Shown: piece by piece, positions 1-21,244 of the stretch
Numbering within the stretch: position 1 is the first letter of the stretch
Layout of the letters: every line of letters starts with the position of its first letter
Assembly (NCBI RefSeq): GCF_047663525.1
Contig: NC_092601.1
Coordinates: 14,593,501 to 14,657,500 of the forward strand
DNA from: Anas platyrhynchos
Lineage: Eukaryota; Chordata; Aves; Anseriformes; Anatidae
Direction of reading: 5' to 3'
Length of the DNA: 64,000 nt
Program-made: the position numbers and the translations under genes
Notes under the pieces: generated by a model
The model's input: the letters and a program-made list of their open reading frames with translations, nothing else
Database searches by the model: none
What the model was told of the DNA's origin: nothing

Positions 1-27
1 GGTCTGCGTGGGGGCCCCCTGTCAACA

Positions 28-75
28 AGAAGTGAACAGAGAAGAAGTGAGAACAGAGAGAAGTGAACAGACAAG
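28..75. repeat. Short degenerate AGAAGTGAACAGA repeat in an INTS1 intron
   Basis: The 13-base word AGAAGTGAACAGA occurs exactly at 28-40 and 59-71, with a degenerate copy between them. It lies in the intron after the last visible INTS1 exon. No coding exon is visible in positions 1-335. Confidence 0.5.
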
Positions 76-335
76 TTTCACAAGAAGTTATTCACAGACA
101 AGGCACGCTTTCACTCTGGTACTAATGAGGACTGAGGACCGATCAGGTCAGCAGTGTGTGATGGCCACATTCAGGTTACAACAGAAGGACGAGGACTAAA
201 TGCAACACGTATCACACAGGCGACCAACTTTTGGGGCTCTTCTTGCCTACCCCAACCACCCTATCAACAGTAGATTTTCTTAACTAGCATTAACTGGGTT
301 TTCCTGATAGCACCAGACTGCAGAAGGCTACTTAC

Positions 336-3300
336 TGAGGATCCAGACTTGTCAGCTGGGATAGCAAGAGGCTGCTACTCTCTGTAATTGTTTGTTTTGT
401 GGACGCAGCAGCCAGATGACCCTCAAATGCAAGGATCTCCTGTTTTTCTCTCTGGGAGATTTGAAGCTCACGGTTAATCATCTCTGTGCGCGTCTCTTCA
501 TCCGTCAAGGTACATTGAGGATAGGAATAATTGCTGAGAAAACAAGTCAAAAACAGTTACCTTGTCCAATTCAGAATTTATGAAACAGTCATAATGTCTC
601 TATGGCCTCAGTTCCATTAGGGAACACAGAAAATGCAAGGCAGCTTCCCAACAGAGCCAGGGAGACTCGAGACCTTTTCAGTAAATCGTGCAACAATCAT
701 GCTCTGAGTTTTATTCCCATGTTGATAATATTTCTGTTGGGGGAAGGCTTCTTTCCCACTCAAACTATAGTGTTGCTGCCAACCTGCTATTTTACACGTC
801 CCACTAGAAAGGAAGGAGCCAACTGGCACAAACTTCATTCAGAAATACACGCTCGGTGCCCTTATTTGATTTAGGGGGGGGATTTAGACAATACTAACTT
901 GGTCATGACCATTTCCATGAGCATCTTTAGAGAGGGGTACTCCTCCCACGCAGCCAGACCTGCAGCACACAAGAGAAGGGTAGTCAGGGATACAGGAAAC
1001 CAGTCAGGGTTTTATTGAGATCCTATCGCAATCCACAATAGGAAGACACACACACACTTCGGAACATCTTGCCACACTCAGGGCATGGAAACTGTAATCC
1101 CAGCCACCTGCTGGTCCAAACCACCCCACTGTGCATTTCTGCACACACAAGGAATGTGCATTACAGCACAGTTAGCTAACAGCAGTTATTTTGCCATCCC
1201 AGCATATGACTTCAACACAAGCAACTAGACTTCACCCAGCACCTTCGCCAATTTTTGCAGCAGAACCAGAACCCTGAGAAACATCCACACTCACCAATGT
1301 TCTCAGGATTGAACGCAGCCACTACAAGCAGGAGAGGCCAGGCTTTCCAGTACAGGGTAGAAATAGCTAGATTTGGAGGCTGGTACCTGCAAGAGACATC
1401 AACAGATACAAGTGATTGGATTTGGTTACCGGAGGGCATCCCAAGCCTACTCTTCTCCTTAGTCACGCACTGAATTCAGTCACACCAGCTCAGTGGTTTT
1501 CAGGAAGGAAAAAATGAAAAAGTCTCTCACGGGTGCAACAACAGAGTTCAGTTGAAAAATTCTAAAGCAGAAAGGTCACAGTTCTTGCAGAGGAAATTCC
1601 ATTCCATGACTCAGAACTTTCTTGCCCTGGAGAAATTTCCACCAGAACATGACTTTGAAAAGGTTTTCCCTGGTGATTCTGTTATTAAAAATTCTAATGG
1701 GAAATAGCATCCTGAAGTCTGTGAGCTAGTGTTGTTAGTCACGAGGTGAAAGTGAGCTAGGTCACAACAAGGTGAAAATGAGCTAGGTCACACAGCGATT
1801 ATCTACTTGACAAGCCTTACCCTGGGGGTAGCTGGATATTCTCTGGATGGTGATAAGTGCACAAATTTAAGACAGCATCGATCAGCTGGATTCTCTCTAC
1901 CCTCAGGACTTCAACATCTGGAAGAGGAGAAAAGACCTAACAAGTTATCGACTGGCCCACCTGGCAAAGTCCTTCAAGAAAAGCAACACTAACAGAAATT
2001 CAACTTGAAGCAACTATGCTGTTGTGGTCTTGCTCTCATGATATTCCAGAATTAGAACAAAAACAACAATAAAAAACAACACTACACAACTCTTAAAAAG
2101 CAGCAATATTTAAAAAAGACTTGATATTTAAAAAAGACTCAAAAACCTTGTGTTTTCAGCTGCAATTTGGTTTAAATTCTTCATAAGGGCATTTTTTTTT
2201 CCCCCACAATGAATCCAACCTGCTATCCACATCTTTTTCAAAACTCAAGTGCATTCCTTCAGGTAAGCAGTGAGTCTGCTCAGAACTTCTGGGGCTCTGA
2301 AGCTAAAAATCCATTTAAACTTTGTTGCGAGCTTTCTAACTCACTGTATCTTAACTCCGAGTCTGCAAGGGCTCTCTGGAACACGGTAGGAGCTGTCTCA
2401 GCCCTGGGTGGTGATAAGTGGACACACAGAAGTTACCATTGGAGCTTTGTGCAGTCTTACCATCGGCTTGCACAGCCGCAGCCCGCTTCACCAAGTGGTC
2501 AGCAAGCTCCATGGCATCCGCAGGGCCAAGAGGGAGGTCCCTTGACAAACCGATCACGAGGATCCGCATCAGCGTGTCTTCAAGGATGGGCACCTCAGAG
2601 CAGAGGCGAAGGAAGAAGCTGCATGAGACAACAGACATCAATCATGCTTCCCTTGACAGTAGCATGAACATTGCTGAAACCCCACACAGACCCTACAGCT
2701 CATCTGAGCACAAAATAACCCACAGCTTAGTTTACCACCTTTTCCCTGGTCTGCAGCTCCAAGTGCAGCTGCCAGAAACAATTTGTTTGCATTGCTTTGT
2801 ACCTCCGCACTTCAGCCTGCTGGAGTCCGAGTTCCCTAACATTATACCAGTACAAACCATACAGCGCAGGCCTGCCCTTCTTACAGTTACAGCATTAAGA
2901 TATAGAGCAGCTTGCCACAGGGAACAAGAATCAAGAATAGAAACTGAGAGAGACTGAAAGAACATTCACCAATTTAAGGCACTGTAACCAAGGATGAAAA
3001 AATCAGGCACAGTTCCAAGCTTTTCCAACAAAGAGCTACATAAAGAGCACCAGAAAACACTAATTCCTTTGCCTCCAGCTACAGCTCTGGTCCACGTTCC
3101 CAGCCATGGATGGAGCACGCACTCACTTGCGGTCACTCTCAGGGGGCCAGTTGTCCCATTTGTAGTACGTCTCTGGCTGTTCTGTGAAGAGCACCTTGTG
3201 GAGGCTGTCAGGATGAAGAGAACAGCAAATATTACCTGTGTGAAGCTCAGGAACACATTCAGCAGTCCACTCTCCCCATACTCCTTCTAACGCTACCCAT

Positions 3301-6300
3301 TCTACACATGCAAGAGCCTCCTTAGATAAACTAGCCTACTAAAACTGACAGTGCTAATCAGAGCCAAGAGGACTATGCGGTATAGACATTGGACTTTTAT
3401 ACCTTCCAGTGAACACACCTCATACACTATTAGTTCTGGCTTGACCTGCCTCAGTAATGCCTTGAACCACACCCTAGGATATGATCTCATCTCCAGAGGC
3501 AAGCAGAGAAGACAGTAATATATACGGGGCCCTCAACTATACGGCCTGAAAAAGGATGTCAGGCAGGACAACAAGGGGTCCACAGGAATCATTCCTGACC
3601 AGATAACTGGAAACTCCCTATTGAGCCAGAAGGGTGAACCCAAATAATACAAATCAGAAGTTTTCCATTATCACGTATTTCCAGTGAGAGGGTGCATTTG
3701 CTGGCATTCTTGAAGGGGAGACAGTCCCATTCTGCACCCTTCTAAAACATTATTTCTGCTCCCTGTCTGTTAAGGGGAAGAGAGATCTAACCAAACCCTG
3801 GTACATGCATGGGTCTTCCTAACATGTCATAAACAGTTGGGAAACAGACTGGATAGGCACAGCAGATGCCCAAGCTGATGCTCCTACCAGTGCACGTAGT
3901 CCTTGGGAGCCAGCTTGCTGATAGATGGAACGACCGTATGAAGCCACCAGACTGCATCGCGTTGGATAGCAGCGATTTGGTTCTGGAAAGAGCGCAGAAC
4001 TTCTAGGTCTGAAAGACAGGTTACAAACCACTCACATATCACAGCCTCATACAGAGCAAAGCAGGAGAAAGCATCATTTCAAGACCAACAGTAACCAGGG
4101 CTCTGAGCATAAACAGTCAGTAAGCTGGGGAGAGAAATCAGACAGCCTTTAGCAAGCCAGCACTGACAGAACATGCAGATGTGTCAAAGTGAAGCACAAC
4201 AAAATGCCAAGATGCACCACAAATGAATTAGGGTTGTGAGAAGACATCTGGGCAGTCACTTCAATGTCCCCCAAAGCTCTGCTCTCTCTGCAATAAGTCA
4301 TCTATGTTTTCCACAGATATGAAAACTGCCTGTTTCTCCACCCAGCCACTCAAATGGCACACCTCCCAACTCTGCTAGTCTCAGAACAGCAAGCAACCCC
4401 ATGCTCTTACTTAGAACGGAGGCTTAGAGGCCCCTTTCTAACTGTGGCTGCAATGTTACCCCAGTCCCAACACAGCCAGGAAATATTTGACAAGCCACCC
4501 ATCTTCAAATGGAATCTGGGCTGTCTGCTTACTTTTTTTCTCTCCTTTGTCCCAGGCAATTCCAGCCTCCTTCACCTGGGCTGTGATACCAAGCATCATG
4601 GAGACAGCCAGCAGATCAGTTATGTGGATGACAAACCGCTCCTAAAAAAACAGGAGTGAGTCAAATCAAAGCTGCCTTCTGGAACAGTGTTTTGTCATCA
4701 AAACGGGATGTGGAAAAGCTGCTGTAAACTGCAAGACACGAATACTGAGTTAATCAGATAATAAGAGGTGTGGGGACGGATAAGATCTGCCAGAGAAACA
4801 AATATAGAAGAGTCTGGTACACTGTGAGTACCATTCAGCAGGCACACGGGTCAAACAAAGTGGTACCTTGAATTCCATTTCTGCGTACTGGGCCTCCTTT
4901 CGTTCCTGCATAAGGCCCAGGCAGAAGGCCTGGAAGTTGATTTCATGCTTTGTCTGTTTAATGATCTCTCGCAGCAGTGCCCGTGAAGCCCGCAGGTAAT
5001 CATCCTTAGTAGTCAACAGGTCCTGGAACACCATCGCTAGGTACTGAGACCATACAGAAAAAGAAAGCTTTCAGTGCACTGTAAAATATCCACAACCACA
5101 GAATGAAAAGACATGGAAACAACACCGGTAATATGCTTGTCCTTCAGACCCCAGGGAGCTGTAAAACATTTCTCATGTAGTTTTGTTACCACAGGGCTGG
5201 TCACACTGAATGTGGGAGTCAGAAAATGCCCACACACGTTTATTCCTAACAAGTGTAACAACCTAATTTCAAACCAATATGACGTGGATCCCACAGCTGT
5301 CTAAGAGAAGATTTTATTTGAGCCTCGGTTCAGCTAAAACTCTCAAGCATGGGTCTGGCCCCACCAGCAGTCACACAAGACACTACACCTACCTTTGGAG
5401 CTTGCTCTGAGCTGTGCTGAAGAACAGTGTACAGGATCTGCATGTTGTTGGGATTTCTTGCATTTGAAAGCTCATTGAAAATCACAAACTTAATTGTCGT
5501 GCCTAGGTTATCCCTGTGTGCATTCAGCAGCTCTCTGCAAGGGAAGACCACAGGTATCAGAGCTGAGACTTCATTTCAGCTAGGTCCATTGTTCTGATTT
5601 TTCTCTGAAGTATTTAACACAAAAAGTGAAGATGGTGGGGGCAGCACCTACATTCAGCAACACCAAAGGATTACTGAGACTTCCAGACTAATGAAATTAA
5701 ATTGAATGTGACACAGAACACCCCACAGCCACACCTGTTATTTAAAAACACTTTGTAGAGACAGAGCCCCATGTACATCATCCGGAGTGCTCTCTTCCCA
5801 TTACAGACCCAGTCGCTCACTCACCTGACACACAGCATGTAGTGGTTCAGAAGGACTTTTGGCTTGAGACGAATTTTGATCAGGTTAGAGATCACTTCCA
5901 TGTCCTCTGAGCTGTGGGTGTTGCAGTTCATGCAGACTGACATCAGCAAGTCCTGAGCTGGCTTGGTCAACTGCAGAGGAAGAACAAAACTACTGCAGCC
6001 ACCTGACATCGCAGACCAGAGATGGAACTGGACCTCCAGGCTGGATTCCAGACCAGGCCCAAGTAAAGGCACGGTTCAGTCTCTGTTCTTACCTTGGGAT
6101 TCTGCAACCACATCTCCAGCCGCTGCACGGCCATCTGTCGCACCTCTTTGTAGCCACAGGTTGCTGTCAGCAGCCGGAGGAGGTTCCTGGAGACGTTATC
6201 CATGGGCTGGCGCCGGTTAAGCTGGTCCCGCAGCATGTCCAGGACGTACTCCTCCACGCTCTCTGCGAGGTCATCGTACCTGGGCCATACAAACTGTGTT

Positions 6301-9300
6301 TTATTCACTTCTGCACAAGCTAGCCTGGTCATGCTGCGTCCAGAGATCAGCATTCTTTCTTGTTTGTGATAAAGGTTACAAAAAACCAAAACCAACACCC
6401 ATTTATTAATTTCTCCTGATGTTCAACATTCTCTAGCAGGTGCCACAGGACAGGTATTGCAAAGAGGGAGCTCTCTGCTGCAGCACCACAAGGGGGGTGA
6501 GCACAGACAGATCTGCCACACGGCTGCACCAGGAGAGGAATGCACTTTACCTGGGCATGAGCTGGCCCTCCTGCTCCGGGCTCATTTTCTCCTCTGCAAT
6601 CAGCAGCTCGCTCTGACTGTCTTCCTCCTCTGTCATGGAAGGGTGGGGGCTACTCCCTACAAAAGACCAGTGCACTTTGTGAGACCATTTCTCTTTCCAG
6701 AGATCGATCGCTCACACTCGTACGCATTCAGCTTCTTTCAAGGGTTCACATCAGCAACACTGGAGGAGGCCACAACTCGTCACCTTCCCACATCACAACA
6801 CACTCAGGTCCTTCATTCAAGTCTTTTTAACTGCTTTCACTCAAACATCCACTAGAAACGAAAGTGACACTAAATAATGGAAAATCAACACTAGAAACTC
6901 AAAGCCTGGTTTACAGGATTGGCTCCTATTTCCTAAGCACATTCTTACCAGCACTAAGGTCCCCACTGCTACGGCCAACTTCGCCATGCAAGAGCATGCT
7001 CTTAGGAGGCATCTTGGTGTTAAAAGCTGTTTGGATGTTATCCACGAAGGTCTTACAGTGAGGGCTGTCCACCCAGATGCGCTCCCCAAGGGAGTCCTCA
7101 ATGTAAACCTAAAGGAAAAAAAAGCCACAGAGAACACAAACCGTGCTCAAGCTTTTTTGTACACGTTTGTTGCAGGAATATTTGACTTTCCCAAGTTATC
7201 ATTTATTTTCAACATGCAACTGTGAACTAGGAAACTAGCATAGCCATGCATAGATGAAAAAACTGAGACCAGATGACTGCAGGCAAATCATATGAGAGCA
7301 GAGCACCAAACCACCGCATCCTAACCTCTATGGGCACTCTCCCTCTCGAGCAGGGAGTCAGATTAAGCTCTAACAAAGATTTAACCATAACTCCTACCTC
7401 CAAGATATAGAAGCTTGCCTTTCAAAACCTTCTCATTTTTAGATCAACAAGAAAACATTAATCCTTGCAGATAAATTATAGAGCACAAAGTCTCTGAGAC
7501 ACTTATGTTAGCAAACACCATCAACGGCATCCCAGAGAAGAGCAGAGAAATGCAAACAAGACCACAGCACTTCAACAGCCTGTGGAGGTTTTCCTTGGTG
7601 AAAACAAGGACTGCGTTTTCCTTCCCTTGTCCACACAGCATCAGCCCAGTCCCCATTTACTGCCTCCACCATGCTGAGGGATAGATCACAGGACACCCCC
7701 TTGCCGTGCAGCAATAATAAATCCTCTGCTCTTATCCTGCCCCCAACACAAGCACTTCCCAACCCTGGCTGGTTTTATACATGTGTCCACCAGTGCCTCA
7801 GCCCTGCAGGAGCATCCTGTGTTCAACAACCTTGACAAAGATCTCTGGCCAGTTCTCATCCTCTTCGTAAGCTGCCATGAGAAGGTTGCAGGCCAGGACA
7901 GACACGAGGCTGTTCCCTTTGGCTTTGAAATTGATGGAGGCATCTCTTCGGAGCAGGCTGCATAGTGCCTGGAATATTATAAAAAAAATACAATAAAATT
8001 AAGCAATCTACCAAGAAAGAAATACAAATCTCAGTAATTACCATAGAGCTGTGGTATTTACAAATACACGCTGATTATGTTCTGATATCAGCTGGAGGGC
8101 AGCTGCAACTACACTCACAACTGGCAGGAATTTCAGAAATGTACTTCAGAAACACACAGAAAGGTACCTCATAAAGCCCAAGAGTCCCCGCACGGCACAG
8201 CCCTCACCTCAATAACCCCTTCGGTGGCAAAGATGTTTGGTTTGATTTTAGCCAGGTACATCAGGCTGAGGTACAGCGTGGTGTCGGGCTTGGCTCTGTT
8301 CATTTTCAGCTGCTTCACCGCTCCACACAGCACCCCCTCGATGCGGTCATCGTTACCTTCTGCCTCTGCTGCCTCGATCTCCTCCAGCAGCACCGTGGGG
8401 CCAACTGCAGCAACCAACACAGGCGTGAGTTTGATACCCCCAGGCAAAATAACCTGCCCCGGGATGCTGCCAGCACCAGCCGTGTGGAAAGCAAAGGATG
8501 GATCTGCTTACCTTGACTCCTCACAAAGGCATTGTCCCTATCCACACCCTATTAAAAATCCCATTTTGTGCCTGACAACACCCTGTTGATTACTTTTGGG
8601 TTGGTCTGTGCTAAAACAATCCTCTGTAAATATACCTAATGCCAGAAAACGGGGTGACACTTCAAGAAACAGTGAGATCCGGTCTGCAGGAGACAGACGT
8701 GAGTGAAACACCACAGAAAGATTTTGTCAGTAAGGTTTCCGTGTAGTGCCATCAGACAGGGCGAGGACAACCCGACACAGAGAGGGGAGAGGAGACAAAA
8801 CCGTGACTTTAGCCACAACCAGGGGGTGAAACCCTCAAGGACAGAGAACAAATGGAGACGGGGGGGTTTACAGAAAGGCTGCCGGGCGTTGAGCCAGGCT
8901 CCCACAGCCCTACCCCGGCCACCAGGAGAGCAGCACACCGGCCTTACCTTCGATGGGGATGACGGAGGGCTCCTTGATGGAGGGCGAGATGGCCCGCTTC
9001 TCCGCCACCGCCGCCTCCGCCAGGCGGCCCAGGGCGCTGAGGGGCGGCGTGGAGGCCAATTTGGGCCTCTTGGCCAAGCCGCCCAGCCCGGGGGGCCCGG
9101 CCAGAGCCGCGGCCGCGTCCCTCTTGCGCTCGGAGGGGAGCCCGGCGGGGGCCGGCTTCAGCAGCGAGCCGGAGGCTTTGCCCTCGCCGCCCTGCCCCTT
9201 GGAGCCCAGCGCGATGAAGTCCCCGGGCGGCGGGTGCGCTGCAAAAGAGGCACGGCCGTGAGATGAGCTGAGCTGAGCTGAGCTGAGGCGAGGGCAGCTC

Positions 9301-9392
9301 CACAGACACCCCCCCGCCGCCCCCCGGTACTCACCCGAGGGTTTGGGCACTGCCCCCGGCCGCCGCACGGCCGCCGCCTTCGGGCGGTTCAT
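336..9392 (-). CDS. INTS1: Integrator complex subunit 1, N-terminal 838 residues (gene runs off the window)
   Basis: INTS1 is the largest scaffold subunit of the nuclear Integrator complex, which processes snRNA 3' ends and attenuates paused RNA polymerase II. Eighteen coding exons join in frame with GT/AG borders: 9392-9335, 9238-8948, 8404-8208, 7968-7831, 7108-6949, 6656-6551, 6279-6093, 5970-5825, 5534-5393, 5043-4867, 4641-4533, 4008-3888, 3204-3127, 2618-2461, 1917-1821, 1386-1295, 959-899 and 533-336. They total 2516 nt (838 codons plus 2 nt). The start at 9392 gives MNRPKAAAVRRP, the vertebrate INTS1 N-terminus. The next part is low-complexity and Ala/Pro-rich with an HPPPGDFIALGSKG block, then helical repeat sequence such as YDDLAESVEEYVLDMLRDQL and ASTKQTITESSSLLLSQL. 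The human protein is about 2190 residues, so roughly 38% is here. No frameshift or stop was seen. Identity is secure; single exon edges could be off by a base or so. Confidence 0.97.
9261..9287. repeat. GAGCT pentamer microsatellite in INTS1 intron 1
   Basis: Four to five copies of GAGCT (GAGCTGAGCTGAGCTGAGCT, then GAGG) lie in the short first intron of INTS1, just upstream of exon 2. Confidence 0.7.
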
Positions 9393-9540
9393 GGCGGAGC
9401 CGCTGCCGCTGCCTCAGCCCCGCTCCGGCCGCCGCGGCGCTGAGGCGGCCCCGGGGGAAGCGGGCGGAGCGCGGCGGAACCAGAGAGAGGAGGAGGAGGA
9501 GGAGGAGGGAGGAGGGCACACAGCGCCCCCGGGGGGAGCG
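9393..9540 (-). promoter_or_regulatory. INTS1: INTS1 5' UTR and CpG-island promoter
   Basis: The stretch just upstream of the INTS1 start codon is very GC-rich and CpG-dense, and no TATA box is visible. The CpG-dense zone continues into coding exons 1 and 2 (to about 8950). This fits a TATA-less housekeeping promoter on the minus strand. The exact start site cannot be read from sequence. Confidence 0.7.
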
Positions 9541-9970
9541 GGGGGGAATCGGGGTGTGGGGGATATGGGGGAATATAGGGGAAATGGGGGAATATGGGGG
9601 TGTGGAGGAAATGGGGGGAAATGGGAGTGTGTGGGGGGGAGAGACGGGTTGGGGATGAGGGGGATTGGGGGATGAGGGGCTGGGATTGGGGGGACATTGT
9701 GGGGACATTACAGGGAACATTATGGAGAAACATCATGGGAGGACGTTAAGGGGGGACACACTGCAGGACCCATCATGGGGGGCATTATGGGAGACATGGG
9801 GGGACATCATTTGGGGACATTATGGGGGGACACATTACGGGGGGCATTATGGAGACACCACGGGGAGACATTACATGGGCACGTTGTGGAGGGACATCAT
9901 GGGGAGACTTCACAGAGGGACATTTTTAGGGGACATGATGTGGGGACACCATGGTGGGACATTATCAGCA
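9530..9970. repeat. G-rich tract and degenerate GGGGACATTATGG minisatellite
   Basis: From 9530 to about 9690 the plus strand is a run of G-rich blocks such as GGGGGATATGGGGGAATA. From about 9690 to 9970 it becomes a degenerate tandem array with a unit near 14-18 bases, of the form GGGGACATTATGGG. It fills the gap between the INTS1 promoter and the 3' end of the alpha-glucosidase-like gene. The many G-runs could form G-quadruplexes on the plus strand (inference). No gene is visible here. Confidence 0.8.
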
Positions 9971-10067
9971 TCAGCAGCAGGGTCTGGGTGGCTGAGTTCT
10001 GTCTGTGGTCACCCCCCACACACCCCCAGCCCCACATCACAGCCCCACACCAAGCTCTCCTCACTCC

Positions 10068-10073
10068 TTTATT
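10068..10073 (-). terminator. Polyadenylation signal AATAAA of the alpha-glucosidase-like gene
   Basis: TTTATT on the plus strand reads AATAAA on the minus strand, about 220 bases past the stop codon at 10296. This predicts a short 3' UTR ending near 10050. Confidence 0.75.
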
Positions 10074-10295
10074 GCAGACGGGGCCGCCAGCCCTCACCCC
10101 GTACCACCAGCACAGCGTGGGGACACCCAGAAGCCACCCCCCACCATGTCCCCATCCCAGTGTCCCCATCCCCATCCACAGCAGGTGACAGTCCCCAGTG
10201 CCTCCACACGGCGACATCCACATCCCATCCCCGCCTCAGGATCTCGGCCACAGATGCGTGGTCTTGGCGGGGTGGGGGCAGCTCCAGGCCCCCCA

Positions 10296-18769
<8,474 letters not shown>

Positions 18770-19174
18770 CGTCCTGGGGCTGCGGGGGAGAAGGACAGAG
18801 GTGTGGGTGAAGGAACCAGCCAGGGGAAGCTCGCTGGGATGGGTTCTCTGTGCTCAACGCCCCCATTTCAGGCAGAGCATCCTGCAGAGGCTTAAATGGG
18901 CACTGCAAACCCACGGCACCCAGGATGGCTTTGCCTGGAGCTGCCCGTGCCAGGCTGGTCCTGGGCCCACCAGGGAAAACTGAGACCCTGCCACAAGGGT
19001 CCCCTGGAGCTCCCCACCTTGGCTGCTGTCAGAGCATCCCCTCAAGGAGCTTTGCTCAGGCCTGAATTTACGGGATGCAACGTTTCCAGTAGCTGCAAGC
19101 AAAACCAAGCCCCCTCCACCCATCGGAGCACAACCGTGGTGCTGGGAGCAGTAAAGGGCAGATCCTCCTCTGCT

Positions 19175-19222
19175 CTGAGCCTCCTCTGTCCTGAGCCTCC
19201 TCTGTCCTGAGCCTCCTCTGCT
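19175..19222. repeat. Three tandem 16-base units upstream of the alpha-glucosidase-like gene
   Basis: The unit CTGAGCCTCCTCTGTC occurs at 19175-19190 and 19191-19206, with a variant at 19207-19222 and a partial copy before it. It lies about 400 bases upstream of the first coding exon. Confidence 0.8.
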
Positions 19223-19229
19223 CCGAGCA

Positions 19230-21244
19230 TCCCCTGCTCACGCCCAAAGCCCTGAGTCAGACGTTTTAGCCCGGAGAGAGCTGGACAAGGGCTGGCAGGG
19301 AGCGTGCTGTCAGTCTTTGCCTCCCACTGATAAAATACGATTTCAGAAACCTCTCAGGCAAACATTTTCCAGCCTGGAAGCGGAGAACCCCCCCCTCGTG
19401 CTGCCTGCAGGGAGCAGTCCCAGCCCTATAAATATGGCCACAACTTTTTTTTTTTTCCCCTCCGCCTTCTGACGAAGTGCTCGGACCCCCCTCACCTCCA
19501 CCGTGCGATCTCAAAAGGCGCTGTGCAATCTCAGCAGCAGGGATTTCATTGGCAAGCAGATCTCCTTCCCCATGAACCCTCCCCCGGCTCCAACACCAAA
19601 ACATCTCAGCCTGCCGGGGCCTGGCTGCGAGCCCCCGCAGCGGCAGCGCCCACCCCGCAGCGCCCCGACGGGTGCTGTGCCCCCACCATGGGGGGTGACA
19701 GCGGGGCCAGGACCCCACGAGCACCCTCGCACCCCGCATGCACCCCCAGGCCCCATAGCACGCCACCAGCCCCCGCACCACCCAGGCCACCCATGACGCC
19801 TGTGTGCGGCGGTGGCGTTTTGGGGACAAGGAGGGGGACGCGGCCGGCCCTGCCGAAACGCATGGAGGGTTGGGGGGCCCCAGCCCAGCCCGGGGAGGCA
19901 GCGCTCCGGCCGTGCCAGGAGCTTACTTTCACGTGTCTCCTCTTGACATTGGGGCTGCGTGCGGGCAGAGCGTGCGGGCAGGGCTCCCAGCGCTGCGGCT
20001 CTGCCCGCTGCGCCGTAAAACCCCGACAAGGCGCCCGGCGCCTACCGCTCTCCTCTAGTAGCAGCGCCAGCACGCGCCTCGTGGCCGCCTCCTCGGCTGC
20101 TTTGTGCTCTTTTCAGATGTGTTCACATCCAGACAGCCGCACCCAGCGCTGTTCGGAAGCCCCGTGGCGGGGGATATGGGGGGTGAGCGGTGTTAGGGGT
20201 TTACCCGTACAGCCGCAGGGTCTCCAGCCCCTACACGCGCCTCCAGCCCCCCGCCTCGTCCTCAGGGATCAGCCAAAGCAGAGGGTGGGAGGGACGGGGA
20301 ATCGCGGTGCCTGAGCACACAGCAGGTGGGTGAGACCCGCAGCAACCCACAACCCCAAAGCAAGCCCCAAATTCTGCCCTGGGTTTCACCAAGTGCCCCA
20401 TCTCCCACGCTCGTCTGGCTGCTGAGCACGTGGAAGTGCGTGCTCCCGCCCAGGGCTCCCCGCTCTCCTGGGACCGGGGAGCTGCTCGCTGTTTACTACC
20501 GAAGGCCACCGCGGTCTAAAGGTCAGCGGCGAAGGCCGACAGACCTTTGGAGCAGAGCTGCTTTCTCCAGGGAACGAAAATCAAAAGCAGGAGCAGGCGG
20601 GGGGCAGGTCGCTTGCCCCAGAAGCAGAATCTCGAGCAAAATCCCCCGTGCCGGAGGGGATCCCCAAATCCCGACCCCGCCAAGAGAAGGGGAACAACCC
20701 CGGGCTGCTGGGAGGCAGCGGGGTGGGAACGGGGTGGGCTTTGAGGTCCCGTCCTACCCAACCCACGCCGTGATCCCGTGACGTGCCCGAGCGAGGATGT
20801 GTGGGGCTGGGAGCGCAAAGCGCCCCGTGACGGCGCTGCCTTCGCAATGCACTCGTGAGCAGCCTCATACAAAAAAAATAAAAAAAAGGGAGGTCAGCTT
20901 CGATGGAGGCTGTGGTTTTGGTCAGCCACCCGCTTTGATTCACCCCCTGGGCATTTTCGCCTCCCCTGGATGTCACCGAGGGATGCTTGTGCCACCGGGA
21001 TGAGCTGGACGCCCAAAAACTGTGGGTTTGGTGCAGTTGGGGCCTGGCAACGCCCTGCTGGCCTCCGGGGAACCACCTCGGTGCCCCAAGGAAGATGGGA
21101 GGCTGTGCCAGGAGCTGCCAAGGCAGGTACCAAAATAGCCTCCCATCACCCTCGCCAGCCTCATGACTCCCAGCAGGCGTCCCGGGGGCTCGGCAAAGCA
21201 GCACCGTGACCGCCCCGTGACCGGGCCCACGCGCTGCAAACACC
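19230..21244. other. 5' flank of the alpha-glucosidase-like gene; no gene seen
   Basis: This GC-rich stretch should hold the non-coding first exon and promoter of the alpha-glucosidase-like gene, but I cannot place them. The only core-promoter-like element noticed is TATAAATA at 19427-19434, which reads TATTTATA on the minus strand. Open frames here show no recognisable protein and no codon pattern. Confidence 0.4.

Noticed and set aside
19427-19434. TATAAATA as a promoter for the alpha-glucosidase-like gene
   Set aside because: A TATA-like word in the right region, but no initiator or leader exon donor could be tied to it.
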